64,000 nucleotides of DNA from contig NZ_JAQZAT010000001.1 of NCBI RefSeq assembly GCF_028736925.1, forward strand, positions 62,001 to 126,000, in the 5' to 3' direction. Positions 62,347-64,000 of this stretch are shown here, piece after piece; within the stretch, counting starts at the first letter, position 1; every line of letters starts with the position of its first letter. The notes under the pieces are model-generated. The model was given only the letters and a program-made list of their open reading frames with translations, searched no databases and was not told where the DNA came from. The stretch is from Flavivirga sp. 57AJ16 (GTDB lineage Bacteria > Bacteroidota > Bacteroidia > Flavobacteriales > Flavobacteriaceae). Both the position numbers and the translations under genes were made by a program.

Positions 62347-64000
62347 CTAAAAATCAAAATACCAATTAAACAAATCGGTTCTAATTCCAAAATTAAACCA
62401 GACGGTATTGTTTTTAAAGGTCGCTGTCGTTTCTGCTTCTGGATTAAAATTTCTAAAACTAATATCTGTAAACACCTTTAGGTTAGATGCTGGGTTAATA
62501 AGATAACCTGCTTGTAAATTACCGTTAAAAGTTTTGGTTTTTATACCTTGTCCTACTTTAACATTCGTATCAAAAGGTCTGTCATTATAATCTCTATAAA
62601 CATCACCTCCATAACTAAAATTATCTGTGCCGTCATTAAAATCCAGCCCACGCACACCATAAATAAGTTTTGCATCTACAAACCAGCGTTTATAACGATA
62701 ACGTCCAATCAATATGGCTTCACTAAAATTCGCACCCCATAGATGCGCCATCGGTTGGTTATTATGCGCATAGTTTAATACAATGGTATTATGCGAATAG
62801 GTATAAGGCCTTACGCTGTTATATTCAAATTGCAACAACAAATTGTCCACTTTAAAAGCATTAAAATACTTAAGCCCCAATTGATAGCCAAACTTATTTT
62901 TCCAACTTTTTTCACCGCCTTTAACATCACTAAGAGAAAATTCATCTAAAATAAATTGACCATATACATTGACATGATCGTTCCATTTATATTTGGCCGA
63001 TGCCCCAAGAAGTGCATTTCCTGCGCCTTGTCCTGTCTCAAACTCAATAGCTCTAAAGAATATAATGGGATTTAGATAATTAATATCAAAACCCCGGTCG
63101 TTAGAGTTGGTCCAAAGCACCGATTCGAATAACCCAATATTTAATCGTTTGGACACATTCCAACTTAAATAATGGTTTGCAATGTACTTGGTTAAAAAGG
63201 CCTTATCGGCTACAACCTCTGGTCTTACATCTTTTAACCACATCCATGTATTGGTATATTTTATTTTCCAAAACTTAGTATTTAACTTTAAAAAGGGGTG
63301 TGGACTTGTTACATCACTAAGCAATAATGACCGATACCCATCGCCTATAAAATTTTTACCATGTCCAAATTGAACATTTATAAACTTAGCTGGCGAATAG
63401 GACAAGTAAGCTTCTGCAACAGGGTAATCGTAAGAATCTGTTTTAAACCGCTTTGCAATACCTCGACCAGGAATAATTGCAGGGTCGGGACCAAAAGCCT
63501 TTAAGCTTTCTGCATATTGATTTACATATTGGGCAAATCTGCCTTGGCTTTCAAATACTGAAGTATAGAAATTAAACTTTCCCCCTAAACCTCCTTGAAC
63601 TAGAATACCTCTTGTATTATTGTATGTTGAGCTAAAATCAGCATCGGTATCTTTACCTACTTGCAAATCGAATATGGGATCTACTGTAAACCAATAATCC
63701 TTCCCTTGCAATTGTACTAAATGCTCATTCCACAGTTTTTTGCCCGCCCATGTATCTGCTTCCTTTTTTAGTTTTTCTTTTTCGGCCTTAAAATCGTAAT
63801 ATTTAGAAACCTCATCATACATAAATGGCTTTGAAGCTGTATGACTATTGGTTCCAACAAGATTCATCTGGCGATCAAACCTTGAATAATCACTATGTGT
63901 AAATGGAATGTTCAATTGACTGTTATAGGCTTTATTTTCAAAAGCCTTTAAATTGGCGTTAACTTTGTCAAACTCTGCTTTAGATTGCTGTTCTAGTTTA
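62347..64000 (-). CDS. RemB-like gliding/capsule-assembly outer-membrane protein (5' end outside window)
   Basis: The frame is open to the window edge, so the N-terminus is missing; 550 residues are visible. The start-like TTG at 63915 is not a real start, since open sequence continues upstream (KLEQQSKAEFDKVNANLKAF). Features resemble the Wzi/RemB group: YWFTVDPIFDLQVGKD, YNNTRGILVQGGLGGKFNFY, PAIIPGRGIAKRFKTDSYDY, FGHGKNFIGDGYRSLLLSD, GFDINYLNPIIFFRAIEFE and a C-terminal WFNFGIRTDLFNWYFDF barrel strand. RemB is a gliding-associated outer-membrane protein in Flavobacterium. Assignment is by recalled similarity. Confidence 0.85.
   Translation of the reverse strand, partial: KLEQQSKAEFDKVNANLKAFENKAYNSQLNIPFTHSDYSRFDRQMNLVGTNSHTASKPFMYDEVSKYYDFKAEKEKLKKEADTWAGKKLWNEHLVQLQGKDYWFTVDPIFDLQVGKDTDADFSSTYNNTRGILVQGGLGGKFNFYTSVFESQGRFAQYVNQYAESLKAFGPDPAIIPGRGIAKRFKTDSYDYPVAEAYLSYSPAKFINVQFGHGKNFIGDGYRSLLLSDVTSPHPFLKLNTKFWKIKYTNTWMWLKDVRPEVVADKAFLTKYIANHYLSWNVSKRLNIGLFESVLWTNSNDRGFDINYLNPIIFFRAIEFETGQGAGNALLGASAKYKWNDHVNVYGQFILDEFSLSDVKGGEKSWKNKFGYQLGLKYFNAFKVDNLLLQFEYNSVRPYTYSHNTIVLNYAHNNQPMAHLWGANFSEAILIGRYRYKRWFVDAKLIYGVRGLDFNDGTDNFSYGGDVYRDYNDRPFDTNVKVGQGIKTKTFNGNLQAGYLINPASNLKVFTDISFRNFNPEAETTATFKNNTVWFNFGIRTDLFNWYFDF

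Noticed and set aside
63915-63917. Start codon of the RemB-like gene inside the window
   Set aside because: It is a TTG with open coding sequence continuing upstream to the window edge, and the protein lacks a signal peptide at that point.

Overview
This is a low-GC window from a member of Bacteroidota, almost certainly a gliding-type Flavobacteriaceae. The support is a PorP/SprF type IX secretion family protein, a RemB-like gliding protein, a SIMPL protein, DUF6089, the nadK - DUF6089 - uppS - bamA - skp - skp - murI order, an HPPK/deoxynucleoside-kinase fusion, and Bacteroidetes promoters of the form TTG - about 20 nt - TAnnTTTG. Start codons are preceded by A-rich sequence, not by Shine-Dalgarno motifs. 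I would not name a genus.

Layout. 1-1000: the N-terminus of a secreted protein, then tRNA-Leu(TAA) and tRNA-Gly(GCC) with a duplicated 3' tRNA fragment. 1-13 kb: mutS, an RNA methyltransferase, a photolyase, folK-dNK, a queuosine-precursor transporter, an AsmA-like protein and rpsU. 13.1-14.0 kb: an 820-bp GC-rich repeat element with nested inverted repeats. 14-21 kb: a YceI - outer-membrane barrel - YceI trio, DUF2797, a GH3-family adenylase and an OmpA/PD40 protein. 21-27 kb (minus): tig, clpP, clpX, a holin-like membrane protein, an alpha/beta hydrolase and pdxJ. 27-36 kb (plus): CBS protein, nadK, a 790-bp repeat-rich insertion, then DUF6089, uppS, bamA, two OmpH/Skp chaperones and murI, an envelope-biogenesis block. 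36-40 kb (minus): gamma carbonic anhydrase and a LytS/LytTR two-component pair separated by a 41-unit heptamer repeat. 40-48 kb: SIMPL, VWA, PorP/SprF, NifU-like, DUF255, DUF1304, MscS and TsaB. 49-55 kb (minus): a five-gene ABC tripartite exporter. 55-61 kb (minus): a cytochrome c oxidase accessory/assembly cluster (cyoE, two subunit III genes, subunit IV, an SCO-like protein without copper ligands, SCO, DUF420, and a small CxxC membrane protein). 61-64 kb: a metallo-beta-lactamase-fold protein and a RemB-like barrel that runs off the window.

The genes are mostly chromosomal housekeeping and envelope functions. I see no prophage, CRISPR array, transposase or classical defence locus. The less ordinary content is in the gaps. 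Short GC-rich palindromes (CCTGCCTG..GGCAGGCAGG) appear to have inserted into other repeats and into a tRNA remnant. There are MITE-like palindromes with ATACCAATT ends, two classes of heptamer tandem repeat that include stop codons, and an 89-bp hairpin array. Most notable is a hairpin with compensatory base changes placed exactly 7 nt after the stop codons of two unrelated genes (DUF420 and the RemB-like gene). That hairpin family is my best candidate for an undescribed element.
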